Source of the DNA: Calidihabitans tengchongensis
Lineage (GTDB): Bacteria > Sysuimicrobiota > Sysuimicrobiia > Sysuimicrobiales > Kaftiobacteriaceae
NCBI GenBank assembly: GCA_031459615.1
Contig: JAVKIE010000009.1
Location: 1 to 64,000, forward strand
Length of the DNA: 64,000 nucleotides
Reading direction: 5' to 3'
The notes beneath the pieces were generated by a model. It was not told the DNA's origin and made no database searches. It saw nothing but the letters and a program-made list of their open reading frames with translations. The translations under genes and the position numbers were made by a program. Within the stretch, counting starts at the first letter, position 1. Each line of letters begins with the position of its first letter. This document shows positions 33,840-42,804 of this stretch, piece after piece.

Positions 33840-34880
33840 GTGGCGACGATCCGGGACGTGGCCCGGCGGGCCGGGGTGTCGGTGGCCACCGTCTCCCGGG
33901 TGGTCAACCACAGCGCCCACCGGGTGAGCCCCCAGACCCGCCGGCGGGTCCTGGAGGCCGTCCGGGCCCTGGGCTACCAGGCGAACGTCATCGCCCAGAG
34001 CCTGAAAAAGCGGGCCTCCCGCACCGTGGCCCTCATCGTCCCCGACATCAGCAACCCCTTTTTCCCGGCCATCGCCCGCGGCATTGAGGACGTCGCCAGC
34101 CAGCACGGGTATGCGGTCCTTCTGTGCAACACCTACGAGGACCTCGCCCGGGAGCGCGCCTACCTGGACCTGCTGCGCAAGCGGTGGGTGGACGGGGTGA
34201 TCTTTGCCACGGCCGGCACCAACACCGCGCACCTGCGGGCGCTGCGCCGCGAGGGCCGGCCGGTGGTCCTGGTGGCCCGCGACGTGGACGGGGTGCGCAT
34301 CGACGCGGTCCTGGTGGACAACTACCACGGGGCCTACGAGGCCACCGCGCACCTGCTGCGGCTGGGCCACCGGCGCATCGCCCACATCGCCGGACCGGCG
34401 TCGGTCCGGGTGGCGCAGGAGCGGCGACGCGGCTACGAGCAGGCGCTTGCCGACGCGGGTCTGCCCCGCGATGGCGCCCTGGTCGGCGAGGGGGACTTCA
34501 CCGCCGACGGCGGCCGGCGGGCGGTGGAGGCGTGGCTCCGGCGGCGAGCGGACATCACGGCCATCGTGGCCGCCAACGACCTCATGGCCATCGGGGCCCT
34601 GGAGGTTCTGCGCGCGGCCGGCCGGCGGGTGCCCGAGGATGTGGCGGTGGTGGGATTTGACGACATCACGTTCGCCTCTCTGGTGTCGCCGGCTCTGACC
34701 ACCGTGGCGCAGCCGAAGTACCGCATGGGCCAGCTGGCCATGCAGCGCCTGCTGGAGCTGATGGCCGGAGAGTCCCCGGCGGGCCGGCGCATCGTCCTGG
34801 AGCCACAGCTGATCGTCCGGGATTCCTGCGGGGCTCGCCGGGCGGTGATCATCCCGCCCGGCGGGAGAACGCGGGCGTGA
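33840..34880 (+). CDS. LacI-family transcriptional regulator of the inositol block
   Basis: A 346-residue repressor-type protein. The helix-turn-helix is at the N-terminus (TIRDVARRAGVSVATVSRVV, then the hinge region ANVIAQSLKKRASRTVALIV), followed by a periplasmic-binding-protein-like sensor domain (PDISNPFFPAIARGIEDVAS, then IVAANDLMAIGALEVLRAAG and VGFDDITFASLVSPALTTV). The GTG at 33840 follows GGGAGGGGAG. The effector is probably a sugar or inositol intermediate because all following genes belong to inositol or solute use. A matching operator lies 24 bp upstream. Confidence 0.9.
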   Translation: MATIRDVARRAGVSVATVSRVVNHSAHRVSPQTRRRVLEAVRALGYQANVIAQSLKKRASRTVALIVPDISNPFFPAIARGIEDVASQHGYAVLLCNTYEDLARERAYLDLLRKRWVDGVIFATAGTNTAHLRALRREGRPVVLVARDVDGVRIDAVLVDNYHGAYEATAHLLRLGHRRIAHIAGPASVRVAQERRRGYEQALADAGLPRDGALVGEGDFTADGGRRAVEAWLRRRADITAIVAANDLMAIGALEVLRAAGRRVPEDVAVVGFDDITFASLVSPALTTVAQPKYRMGQLAMQRLLELMAGESPAGRRIVLEPQLIVRDSCGARRAVIIPPGGRTRA

Positions 34881-34908
34881 GCGTGGCGCCCCACACGGAG
34901 GAGGGATC

Positions 34909-36078
34909 ATGAAAGCACTGGTGCTGACAGCCGAGTGGGATCCCCGGCCGGGATACCGGCTGACCGAATGGGAGAAGGCCACCCGCACCGCCATCACCGG
35001 CAGCAGCGTCTGGCGGCGGCCGCGGGTGAGCCTGGAGACGCTGCCCGATCCGGTGCCGGGCCCCAAGGACGTGGTCATCCGGCCCCGGGCCTGCGGGATC
35101 TGCGGCTCCGACGTGCACTTCTATGAGACCGACCCCGACGGCTACATGTTGTACCCGGGGCTCACGCGCTTTCCCGTGGTGATCGGGCACGAGTTCAGCG
35201 GCGAGGTGCTGGAGGTCGGCCGGGAGGTGCGGGACCTGCGGCCCGGGGACATGGTCACCTGCGAGGAGATGATCTGGTGCGGCGAGTGCGTCCCCTGCCG
35301 CAACGGCTATCCCAACCAGTGCCAGCGCCTGGAAGAGATCGGCTTTACCATCAACGGCGCCCAGGCCGAGCGGATCGTCATCGGGGCCAAGTACTGCTGG
35401 AAGATCAACGCCCTGGCCGAGCGGTACGGCAGCGTCGAGCGGGCCTACGAGGCCGGCGCGCTGTGCGAGCCCACCAGCGTCGCCTACAACGCCATGTTCA
35501 CCCGCGCCGAGGGGTTCAAGCCCGGCGGCCACGTGGTGGTCTTCGGCACGGGGCCGATCGGCTTTGCCGCCATCGCCCTGGCCCGGGCCGCGGGCGCGGC
35601 GAAGATCATCGCCTTCGAAGTGAGTCCGGTGCGCCAGGACCTGGCGCGCCAGGTGGGGGCGGACGTCGTGCTGAACCCCGTGGAGCTGGAGCGCCAGGGG
35701 ACATCCCCCCGGGAAGCGATCCTGGACCTCACCGAGGGCGAGGGGGCGGCCCTGCACGTGGAGGCCGCCGGGGCGCCGGCCCGGACCATCCCGGAGATGG
35801 AGGCGTCGCTGGCGGTGGGCGGCAAGATCGTCATGATCGGCCGGGCCGCCGAGCGCACCCCCGTGTACCTGGAGCACTTCCAGACCCACGCGGCCCAGAT
35901 CTACGGCGCCCAGGGGCACTCGGGCTACGGCAACTTCCCCAACGTGATCAAGCTCATGGCCGCGGGGCGCATTGACCTGACGCCGATCATCACCAGCCGG
36001 TTCCCCCTGGATCGGGCCGTGGAGGCCCTGCAGAAGGCCACCCGGCGCGAGGACGGCAAGATCATGATCCGGGGGTGA
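34909..36078 (+). CDS. iolM: scyllo-inosose 3-dehydrogenase-like zinc alcohol dehydrogenase (IolM type)
   Basis: A 389-residue medium-chain dehydrogenase. The start MKALVLTAEWDPRPGYRLTE and TAITGSSVWRRPRVSLETL are distinctive and recall Thermotoga IolM, which oxidises scyllo-inosose to a diketo-inositol. The catalytic zinc ligands are in ACGICGSDVHFYE and GHEFSGEV, the structural-zinc cysteines in WCGECVPCRNGYPNQC, and the NAD fold in VVVFGTGPIGFAAIALARA. GGAGGG precedes the ATG. It follows the LacI gene directly. The related genes iolG-like, iolN and iolO in the same block support the call; a sorbitol or threonine dehydrogenase is the fallback. Confidence 0.75.
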   Translation: MKALVLTAEWDPRPGYRLTEWEKATRTAITGSSVWRRPRVSLETLPDPVPGPKDVVIRPRACGICGSDVHFYETDPDGYMLYPGLTRFPVVIGHEFSGEVLEVGREVRDLRPGDMVTCEEMIWCGECVPCRNGYPNQCQRLEEIGFTINGAQAERIVIGAKYCWKINALAERYGSVERAYEAGALCEPTSVAYNAMFTRAEGFKPGGHVVVFGTGPIGFAAIALARAAGAAKIIAFEVSPVRQDLARQVGADVVLNPVELERQGTSPREAILDLTEGEGAALHVEAAGAPARTIPEMEASLAVGGKIVMIGRAAERTPVYLEHFQTHAAQIYGAQGHSGYGNFPNVIKLMAAGRIDLTPIITSRFPLDRAVEALQKATRREDGKIMIRG

Positions 36079-36152
36079 GGCCGGCGGGCCGACCGCTGAA
36101 GGGGGGTGAGCGCGGAGGGAGTGACGTGAGATCAGTTCGAGGAGGCGAGAGG

Positions 36153-37457
36153 ATGCGTGGGAGAATGGCCAGGATGGTTGTGTTACTTGTCGGTGCGCTG
36201 GCGGTGGCCTCCACCGCTGTCGCCGCACCGGGGCTGCCGCCCAAGCCCGCCAAGCTCACCATGGCCGTGGTGGCCGGGGGTGAGACCAAGGGGCTGAAGG
36301 CAATCCTGCCCATGTGGGAACGGGAGATGGGGGTGAAAGTCGAGCTCGTCGAATTCCCCTACCCGACCCTGTACGAGAAGCTGGTGACGGCCTTCCAGGC
36401 CAACGCGCCCACCTTCGACCTCCTGATCGCTGACGATCCGTGGATGCCGAAGTTCGGGTCCGAGGGCTGGCTGGTGCCCCTGGATCAGACCTTCGGGTAC
36501 CAGCGGGACCCGGACATCTTCCCGGTGGTTTACGACCTGGGGTCCTGGCCGCCGCCTCGGGGTCCGATTCCGCCCGGGGAAGCGGGCAAGCCGCGCCGGC
36601 TGTATGCGATCACGCTGGTGGGCAACGTCGAATTCTTCATGTACCGCAAGGACCTGCTGCCGGCGCCTCAGACCTGGGATGACGTCATTGCCAATGCCCG
36701 CAAGGTCCACGATCCCAGCAAGCCCTTCTACGGGTTCGTGATCCGCGGCGCCAAGGGGAACCCGGTCATCTCCGAGTTCACGCCGGTCCTGCTGTCGTTC
36801 GGGGCGCGGATCTTTGACAACAACTGGCGGGTGGTGCTCAACTCCAAGGAAGCGGTGGATGCGCTGCGGTTCTTCGCCGTGGAACTGAAGAAGTACGCGC
36901 CGCCGGGTGTGGCCAACTATGATGCCGCCGAGCGGGCGCGGGAGGTCGCCACCGGGCGGGCGGCGCAGGGGTTCATCTGGCCGGCAGAGATCACCGACAT
37001 CGTCGAGAACCCGGCCGTGTCCACGGTCATCGGCAAGATGGGTTACACGCTGGCCCCGCGGGGACCGGGAGGCAAGCACGCTCCCCTGATGGGGAACTGG
37101 CTATTGGCCATTCCCAAAGCGAGCCGCAACCAGCGGTGGGCATACGAGTTCATCCTGTGGGCCACCAGCGCCCGCGTGCAGCGGCCGTACGCCCTGGGCG
37201 GTGGCATTCCGTTCCGGCGGTCCATTCTGCAGGACGCGGACCTGAACCGCCGCTTCCCGTTCTTCAAGGCCATGGCCGACTCGCTGGCCGCCCCGGCCGA
37301 GTGGAGGCCCCGGACACAGGAGTGGTTTGCGGTGGAAGCCATCCTGGGCACCCACGTGAACGCCGCGCTGGCGGGTATCGAGACACCCGAGGAAGCCATC
37401 ACCAAGGCCGCCCGGGAAATCGAGCGTCACATGAAGGAGGCCGGCTACTATCGGTGA
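36153..37457 (+). CDS. Sugar-type ABC transporter substrate-binding protein (system A)
   Basis: A 434-residue exported solute-binding protein of the family 1 (COG1653) type. Signal peptide MARMVVLLVGALAVASTAVA ends before APGLP. Binding-protein features are KLTMAVVAGGETKGLKAILP, FDLLIADDPWMPKFGSEGWL and MGNWLLAIPKASRNQRWAYE. GGAGG lies seven bases before ATG 36153. Unlike most such proteins in diderms it has no lipobox. A strong hairpin follows the gene before the two permeases. The ligand is unknown; inositol or a sugar is likely from the neighbours. Confidence 0.85.
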   Translation: MRGRMARMVVLLVGALAVASTAVAAPGLPPKPAKLTMAVVAGGETKGLKAILPMWEREMGVKVELVEFPYPTLYEKLVTAFQANAPTFDLLIADDPWMPKFGSEGWLVPLDQTFGYQRDPDIFPVVYDLGSWPPPRGPIPPGEAGKPRRLYAITLVGNVEFFMYRKDLLPAPQTWDDVIANARKVHDPSKPFYGFVIRGAKGNPVISEFTPVLLSFGARIFDNNWRVVLNSKEAVDALRFFAVELKKYAPPGVANYDAAERAREVATGRAAQGFIWPAEITDIVENPAVSTVIGKMGYTLAPRGPGGKHAPLMGNWLLAIPKASRNQRWAYEFILWATSARVQRPYALGGGIPFRRSILQDADLNRRFPFFKAMADSLAAPAEWRPRTQEWFAVEAILGTHVNAALAGIETPEEAITKAAREIERHMKEAGYYR

Positions 37458-37463
37458 GGTCGG

Positions 37464-37490
37464 GGCCCGGGGGCTGATCGCCCCCGGGCC
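37464..37490 (+). promoter_or_regulatory. Intercistronic stem-loop after the system A binding-protein gene
   Basis: A perfect 11-bp stem GGCCCGGGGGC/GCCCCCGGGCC with a 5-nt loop lies seven bases after the stop codon. No T-run follows. Such hairpins commonly stabilise or partly terminate the message so that binding protein exceeds permease. Confidence 0.7.
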
Positions 37491-37533
37491 TCTGTCCACA
37501 CGTCTGGGGCGTCGGCTGACCCCCTACCTGCTG

Positions 37534-38370
37534 GTGGCGCCGCCCGTGGCCCTGCTGGCCGCGCTGGTGGTGTACCCGCTTCTGTATAACGTCGGCCTCA
37601 GCCTGCGCAACTACCGCACGGGAGAGTTCGTCGGCCTGCACAATTTTGCCCGGGCGCTGGAGGACCCGCAGTTCTTTGCATCCCTGCGGGCGACGGGGGT
37701 GTACGTCTCGGCGGCCCTGGCCACCGAGCTCACCCTGGGACTGGCACTGGCGCTGCTGGTCCATCGGACCATCCACAGCGGCTGGGCCCGGGCGCTGGTC
37801 TACGTGCTCTTCCTGATCCCGATGGTCACTCCGCCAGTGGCCGCCGGTGTGATCGCGCGGCTGATCTACACCCCCACCTACGGCATCCTCAACGTCCTGC
37901 TGCTCCGCCTGGGGGCCATTTCGTCAGACGTTCTGTGGCTCTCAGAACCAGCCACGGCCATGTTCGCCGTGCTGAGCGTCGACGTGTGGCAGTGGATGCC
38001 CTTTGTCTTCCTGGTGTGCTTTGCAGGACTGCAGGCGGTTCCGGCCGACACGGTGGAAGCGGCGCGGGTGGACGGAGCCGACGGTTGGCGGCTGTTCTGG
38101 CATATCGAGTTCCCGTACCTGCAGTCGCTGCTGCTGCTGGTCCTGGTGTTTCGGTTCACCGACACCTTTCGCGTCTTCGACCACGTGCAGGTCCTGACCG
38201 CGGGGGGACCGGGGGCCACCACCGAGTTCCTCAGCCTGTACCTGTACCGCGTGGCCTTCAAGTTCTTCAACCTGAGCTACGCGGCCGCCCTGTCTCTGTT
38301 CGTCCTGCTGGTGACCTCGCTGGCCTTTGCGGTTCTGGGACGGTACCTGGTGCGCGAGGTGAGCGCGTGA
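37534..38370 (+). CDS. Sugar-type ABC transporter permease, MalF-like (system A)
   Basis: About 278 residues with six membrane helices and the EAA loop (DTVEAARVDGADGWRLFWHI) that contacts the ATPase. The start is unclear. GTG 37534 falls in the first helix, while the in-frame sequence upstream (LGRRLTPYLL) looks like the normal N-terminus yet has no ATG, GTG or TTG after the hairpin; a CTG at 37504 or 37492 is possible. Its GTGA stop overlap couples it to the second permease. No ATPase gene follows in this system. Confidence 0.85.
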   Translation: MAPPVALLAALVVYPLLYNVGLSLRNYRTGEFVGLHNFARALEDPQFFASLRATGVYVSAALATELTLGLALALLVHRTIHSGWARALVYVLFLIPMVTPPVAAGVIARLIYTPTYGILNVLLLRLGAISSDVLWLSEPATAMFAVLSVDVWQWMPFVFLVCFAGLQAVPADTVEAARVDGADGWRLFWHIEFPYLQSLLLLVLVFRFTDTFRVFDHVQVLTAGGPGATTEFLSLYLYRVAFKFFNLSYAAALSLFVLLVTSLAFAVLGRYLVREVSA

Positions 38371-39209
38371 GCCGGGTGGGTCTGTGGCGCATGGTGACGG
38401 GGGCCGTCCTGGCCGTTCTGACGGCCGTGTACCTGTTTCCCTTTTACTGGATGGTGGTGACCGCCCTCAAACCGCTGCCGGAGTTCTACCGGTTCCCTCC
38501 CACGTTGCTGCCCCTTGATGCCACCGTGGCCGCGTTCAGATCGGTCATGCTGCAGCGGGGATTTCTGGTCCTCCTGCGCAACAGTCTGGCGGCGTGCCTG
38601 GCTGCCGTCGGGGCAGCCCTGGTGGTCGCCATGCTCATCGCCTACCCGGTGACGCGGTTGCCGGTGTCGCCCGCGTTCCGCCGCGGGCTCCTCAACTGGA
38701 TTTTGAGCCTGCGTTTTCTGCCGCCCATCGTGGTCGTCATCCCGTTCTTCGATATCGTCCGGCGGCTGGGACTGTACGACAGCCTGGGAGCCCTGGTGCT
38801 CCTGTACACCGTGTTCAGCCTGCCCTTTGCCACCTGGATGCTGCGAGGATTCTTGCTGGAAGTGCCCATGGAGATCGAAGAGGCGGCGCTGGTGGATGGC
38901 GCCACCCGCTGGTACGCATTCTTCGTCGTCCTCCTCCCCCAGCTGGCGCCGGCGCTGCTGGCCACGGCCGTCATCACCTTCGCCCTCGCCTGGAGCGAGT
39001 TCATGTTCGCGTTCATCCTGACGGCCACGCCGCGGTCGCAGACCTTCCCCATCGGCGTGGCCAGCCTGGTGACCCAGTTCGAGATCATCTGGAATGAGAT
39101 GGCGGCGGTGGGGACCATCGCGGCCGTGGTCCCGATCCTGCTGCTGGTCTTCGCGCGCCGGTACGTGATCGGAGCCCTGACCTTTGGAGCGGTGCGTGAG
39201 AAGGCGTGA
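38367..39209 (+). CDS. Sugar-type ABC transporter permease, MalG-like (system A)
   Basis: A 280-residue inner-membrane protein with six helices, starting at GTG 38367 over the previous stop. VYLFPFYWMVVTALKPLPEF marks the first helix and loop of the MalG group, and EEAALVDGATRWYAFFVVLL is the EAA coupling motif. It pairs with the upstream permease. Its stop overlaps the following isomerase gene (GTGA), an unusually close link between transporter and metabolic genes. The cognate ATPase must be encoded elsewhere or shared, for example with the MsmK/UgpC-like ATPase at 58108. Confidence 0.9.
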   Translation: MSRVGLWRMVTGAVLAVLTAVYLFPFYWMVVTALKPLPEFYRFPPTLLPLDATVAAFRSVMLQRGFLVLLRNSLAACLAAVGAALVVAMLIAYPVTRLPVSPAFRRGLLNWILSLRFLPPIVVVIPFFDIVRRLGLYDSLGALVLLYTVFSLPFATWMLRGFLLEVPMEIEEAALVDGATRWYAFFVVLLPQLAPALLATAVITFALAWSEFMFAFILTATPRSQTFPIGVASLVTQFEIIWNEMAAVGTIAAVVPILLLVFARRYVIGALTFGAVREKA

Positions 39210-39988
39210 GCGCATCCGGGGGAGGGGAACTGTGTCCCTGCCTGGACGCCCTGTGGGCCGGACGGCCCGCCGAGCCGGCGCTGGGGCTGCTGGCCGAAGA
39301 GGGCTTCCGGCTGGTGGAATTCTGGGACTGGCGGGAGCGGAACATCGACCATCTGGCCGCGCAGCTAGAGAACCTGGGGATGTCGGCGGTGGCCTTCAGC
39401 GGCACGACCTTTGAGGAGCCCCTGCTGGATCCCGCCGGCCACGAGGCGGCCCTGGCGCACCTGCGCACGTCCCTGGAGGTGGCACGGCGCCTGGGCACGC
39501 GGCTGCTGGTGGTGCACGTGGGGTACGCCCGCTCCGACCGCCCCCGGTCTGCACAGTGGGAGGCGGCGGTCGTGGGGCTGCGGCGGGCCGCCGATCTGGC
39601 CCAGGCGGCCGGGGTGAGGCTGCTGGTGGAGCCGTTGAACTCCGTCCTGGACCATCCGGGCTACTTCCTGGACAGCCTGCCCGATGCCCTGGCGCTACTG
39701 GAGGACGTCGGCCATCCGGCGGTGGGATTGCTGCTGGATGTGTACCACATGTGGGTGACGCACGACGACCTGCTGGACCGGCTGGAGGGCGCCGCGGCTC
39801 GGGCGGGGCACGTGCATGTGGCCGACGTGCCCGGCCGCGGCGAGCCCGGCAGCGGGGTGATCCCCTGGCGCGCGGTGCTCGACCGCCTGCGCGCCGGCGG
39901 CTACCGCGGGGCGCTGGGCCTGGAGTGCTGGCCGACCGCCGACGTCCGCGGCGCGCTGCGGCGCTGCCGGGAGGTGCTGGACGCCTGA
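39206..39988 (+). CDS. Xylose-isomerase-like TIM-barrel protein (hydroxypyruvate-isomerase-like)
   Basis: A 260-residue protein of the AP-endonuclease-2/sugar-isomerase fold. Likely metal ligands appear in LLVEPLNSVLDHPGYF, VGLLLDVYHMW and AGHVHVADVPGRGEPGSGVI, ending in LGLECWPTAD. These resemble hydroxypyruvate and tetronate isomerases (Hyi/OtnI). It starts at GTG 39206 over the permease stop and its TGA shares a base with the ATG of the IolI-like gene. It is one of four barrels of this superfamily in the locus; which step it catalyses is not clear. Confidence 0.75.
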   Translation: MSASGGGELCPCLDALWAGRPAEPALGLLAEEGFRLVEFWDWRERNIDHLAAQLENLGMSAVAFSGTTFEEPLLDPAGHEAALAHLRTSLEVARRLGTRLLVVHVGYARSDRPRSAQWEAAVVGLRRAADLAQAAGVRLLVEPLNSVLDHPGYFLDSLPDALALLEDVGHPAVGLLLDVYHMWVTHDDLLDRLEGAAARAGHVHVADVPGRGEPGSGVIPWRAVLDRLRAGGYRGALGLECWPTADVRGALRRCREVLDA

Positions 39989-40812
39989 TGCCGAGATTCG
40001 GGCTGAACGGAGCCACTACGGGACCGGCCGACCTGCTGACCGACGTGCGGGCGGCCCGGGAGGCCGGCTACCAGGCGCTGGAGATCCGGGACACCAAGCT
40101 GCAGGCGTACCTGGACGGCGGCGGCACCCTGTACGCCCTGCGCCAGCAGGTCGCCGACGCCGGGCTGGAGGTGGCCAGCCTGAACGCCCTGGAGAAGTCC
40201 ACGCTGGCCGCGGGGGCGGCGCGGGAGGCCGTGCTGCGCCGCTGCCGCATCCTGTGCGAGTGGGCGGCGGCGCTGGACTGCCCCTACGTGGTGGCGGTGC
40301 CCAGTCCGCGGGCGGACGCGCCCGACCCGGACCAGATCGAGGCGCTGACGGTGGACGCCCTGCGCGCCCTGGCCGAGGTGGCCGAGCGCTACGGGGTGCG
40401 GGTGGGGTTCGAGTTTCTGGGGTTTGCCGACTGCTCGGTGAACACCCTGGCGGCCGCCCGGCGCATCGTGGACGCGGTGGCCCACCCCGCCGTGGGTCTG
40501 GTCCTGGACGCCTTCCACTTCTACGTGGGAGGATCGACGTGGGAGATGCTGGAGGGGCTGTCGGCCGACCGCCTGTACGTTGTGCACCTGGACGACGCCG
40601 AACCGGGCCCCCGGCAGGCCCTCACCGACGCCCACCGGCTGCTGCCGGGGGACGGGGTGATCCCCCTGCGGGAGCTGGTCCGGCGGCTGGAGGCGCTGGG
40701 CTACCGCGGCGTGTACTCGGTGGAACTGTTCCGGCCGGAGTACTACCGGTGGGACCCGGTGGAGCTGGCCCGCGCGGCGCGGGCGAAGATGGAGGCGCTG
40801 TTTGGAGACTGA
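39988..40812 (+). CDS. iolI: 2-keto-myo-inositol isomerase-like protein (IolI)
   Basis: A 274-residue TIM barrel with strong similarity to Bacillus subtilis IolI, which isomerises 2-keto-myo-inositol to 1-keto-D-chiro-inositol. Conserved blocks are GYQALEIRDTKLQAYL, YVVAVPSP, FEFLGFADCSVNTLAAARRI, VGLVLDAFHFYVGGSTWEML, VVHLDDAEPGPRQALTDAHR and YSVELFRPEYYRWDPVELA. These contain the expected Glu, Asp, His and Glu metal ligands. The start ATG overlaps the previous stop (TGATG). It sits between another isomerase-like gene and an inositol-dehydrogenase-like gene. Confidence 0.85.
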   Translation: MPRFGLNGATTGPADLLTDVRAAREAGYQALEIRDTKLQAYLDGGGTLYALRQQVADAGLEVASLNALEKSTLAAGAAREAVLRRCRILCEWAAALDCPYVVAVPSPRADAPDPDQIEALTVDALRALAEVAERYGVRVGFEFLGFADCSVNTLAAARRIVDAVAHPAVGLVLDAFHFYVGGSTWEMLEGLSADRLYVVHLDDAEPGPRQALTDAHRLLPGDGVIPLRELVRRLEALGYRGVYSVELFRPEYYRWDPVELARAARAKMEALFGD

Positions 40813-40839
40813 CCCCTCGGGGGGAGAAGGGAGGACCGT

Positions 40840-41859
40840 ATGCCGGTGCGGGTGGGGATCCTGGGGTGCGGATTCATCGGCCGCCTTCACGCCCTCAACC
40901 TGAAGGCCGACCCGCGGGCCCAGCTGGTGGCCGTGGCGGACGCGGTCCCTCAGGCCGCCCAGCGGCTGGCCGCCGAGGTCCAGGCCCGCCCCCTCGGGTC
41001 GCTGGACCAGTTGCTGGGGGAGGGGCTTGACGCCCTGTACGTGTGCACGCCCAACACCGCCCACGTGGAGCCGGTCCTGCGCGGCCTGGCGGAGGGGCTG
41101 CACGTCTTCTCGGAGAAGCCCATGGCCACCACGCTGCCGGACGCCTGGCGCATCCGCGAGGCGGCCCGGCGGTCCCGGGGCATCTACCAGCTGGGCTTCA
41201 ACCGCCGCTTCGCCAACGTCTACCGCTTTGCCCGCCGCCTGATTGACGAGGGGAAGATCACGCCGTTGCTGGCCCAGATGAAGCACAATCGCGGGGAGTT
41301 GCAGCAGCCCCCCTGGACCTCCGACCCCTCCGTCACTGGCGGCTACCTGTACGAGACCCCGGTCCACCTGTTCGACATGGGCCGGTTCCTGTTCGGGGAG
41401 GTGGAGGAACTGGCGGGGTGGGCCCGCCAGAGCGTCTACCGGGAGCTGGACGGCTTTGTGGTCCTGCTGCGCTACCGCAGCGGGGTCATCGCGTCGCTGA
41501 CCAGCGTCGCCCACACCAGCTGGCTGTTCCCCTACGAGCGGGTGGAGATCTACGGGGAGCACAAGACGGTGGTGACCGAGGAACTGGAGCGGGCGTGGTT
41601 TTCGCCGGGAGCGCGGGAGCAGGTGGAGGCGGTGGACTGCTTCCAGATGCCTGTGGAGCGCAAGTGGGGCTACGTGGCCGAGGACCGGCTGTTCATCGAC
41701 GCGTGCCTGGGCGAGCGGCCGCCCGCCGTGACCGCCGACGACGGCTACCGGGCCACCGAGCTGGTGGAGGCCACCTACCGGGCGGTGCGCACCGGCCAGC
41801 CCGTCCGCCTGCCGCTGGAAGAACCGCGGGACTCCGCCCCCGCCCGGGAGGCGCGGTGA
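40840..41859 (+). CDS. Gfo/Idh/MocA-family oxidoreductase, probable inositol 2-dehydrogenase
   Basis: A 339-residue NAD(P)-dependent enzyme. The Rossmann start VRVGILGCGFIGRLHALNLK, the conserved HVFSEKPMATTL with its catalytic Lys, LGFNRRFANVYRFARRLIDE and YETPVHLFDMGRFLFGEVEE define the family. IolG-type members oxidise myo-inositol to scyllo-inosose, the first step of the route, and context favours that. Other polyol or amino-sugar dehydrogenases share this fold, so the symbol iolG is withheld. GGGAGAAGGGAGG precedes the ATG. The gene overlaps the HAD phosphatase gene by 4 nt. Confidence 0.8.
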   Translation: MPVRVGILGCGFIGRLHALNLKADPRAQLVAVADAVPQAAQRLAAEVQARPLGSLDQLLGEGLDALYVCTPNTAHVEPVLRGLAEGLHVFSEKPMATTLPDAWRIREAARRSRGIYQLGFNRRFANVYRFARRLIDEGKITPLLAQMKHNRGELQQPPWTSDPSVTGGYLYETPVHLFDMGRFLFGEVEELAGWARQSVYRELDGFVVLLRYRSGVIASLTSVAHTSWLFPYERVEIYGEHKTVVTEELERAWFSPGAREQVEAVDCFQMPVERKWGYVAEDRLFIDACLGERPPAVTADDGYRATELVEATYRAVRTGQPVRLPLEEPRDSAPAREAR

Positions 41860-42791
41860 GCGGGCGCGCACAGCCTCCCCCCAGGGTGGTCGCCACGGGC
41901 GCTGGGCCGGCGGGGACTCCGGAGCCGGGGGAAGGCGGCGCGCCCCGCTACCGCCTGGTGGTGGCCGACATCGACGGCACGCTGGTGACCAGCACGCGGG
42001 AGATCACCCCCCGGGTCCGGGCGGCGGTGCAGGCGGCGCGGCGGCGGGGCGTGCGGGTGTGCCTGGCCACCGGGCGCATGTGGCCGTCGGCGGAACCCTA
42101 CGTCCGGCGCCTGGGCGCCGACCCGCCGATCATCCTGTACAACGGCGGCCTGGTCTACGACTTCGCCACCGGCACCGTCCTGCGCCGCGTCCCGCTGGAC
42201 GTCGACCACGCCCGGGCGGTGCTGGACGTCCTGCGGGAGCACCCGGAGGTCCAGCCCCACCTGTACGTGAACGACCGGGTGTACACGGCCCGGCCCAGCG
42301 AGATCACCGACCAGTACCGGCGCAAGGACGGCATCCCCGTGGAGGTGGTGGGCGACCTGCGGGCCGTCCTGTCCGCGCCGCCGATGAAGATCCTCATCAT
42401 CGGGGCGCGGCCGGACCTGGAGCGGGTGCGCGCGCGGATCCGCCAGCTGCCCCGGCAGATCCACACGGTGTTCTCCGAGGACACCTACCTGGAAGTGCTG
42501 CCCCAGGGCTCGTCCAAAGGCGCGGCGCTGCAGTGGATGGCCCGCCACCTGGGGATCCCGCTGGAGCAGGTGGTGGCCGTGGGCGACAACCTCAACGATC
42601 TGGAGATGATCCAGGTGGCGGGGCTGGGCGTGGCCATGGGCAACGCGCCCGCCGATCTGAAGGCCGCGGCGGACGTGGTCACCGCCTCCAACGACGAGGA
42701 GGGGCTGGCGGAGGTCATCGAGCGGTGTGTGCTGCAGGGCACAGGACAGGACACGGCGCCGCCGCAGCCCGGGGCTGCGGCGGGATCCTGA
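41856..42791 (+). CDS. Cof-type HAD-family sugar-phosphate phosphatase
   Basis: A 311-residue HAD-IIB phosphatase. VVADIDGTLVTSTREITPRV holds the nucleophile and acid Asp, VCLATGRM motif II, the Lys in QGSSKGAALQWMA motif III, and AVGDNLNDLEMIQVAGLGVA motif IV. A 30-residue low-complexity leader precedes the domain; GTG 41856 (GTGA overlap) is used, though a later start is possible. Cof-type enzymes dephosphorylate sugar phosphates and similar small molecules. It lies immediately before an AfuA-type importer that might bring in phosphorylated solutes. Confidence 0.85.
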   Translation: MSGRAQPPPRVVATGAGPAGTPEPGEGGAPRYRLVVADIDGTLVTSTREITPRVRAAVQAARRRGVRVCLATGRMWPSAEPYVRRLGADPPIILYNGGLVYDFATGTVLRRVPLDVDHARAVLDVLREHPEVQPHLYVNDRVYTARPSEITDQYRRKDGIPVEVVGDLRAVLSAPPMKILIIGARPDLERVRARIRQLPRQIHTVFSEDTYLEVLPQGSSKGAALQWMARHLGIPLEQVVAVGDNLNDLEMIQVAGLGVAMGNAPADLKAAADVVTASNDEEGLAEVIERCVLQGTGQDTAPPQPGAAAGS

Positions 42792-42804
42792 AGGAGGGGG
42801 AAAT

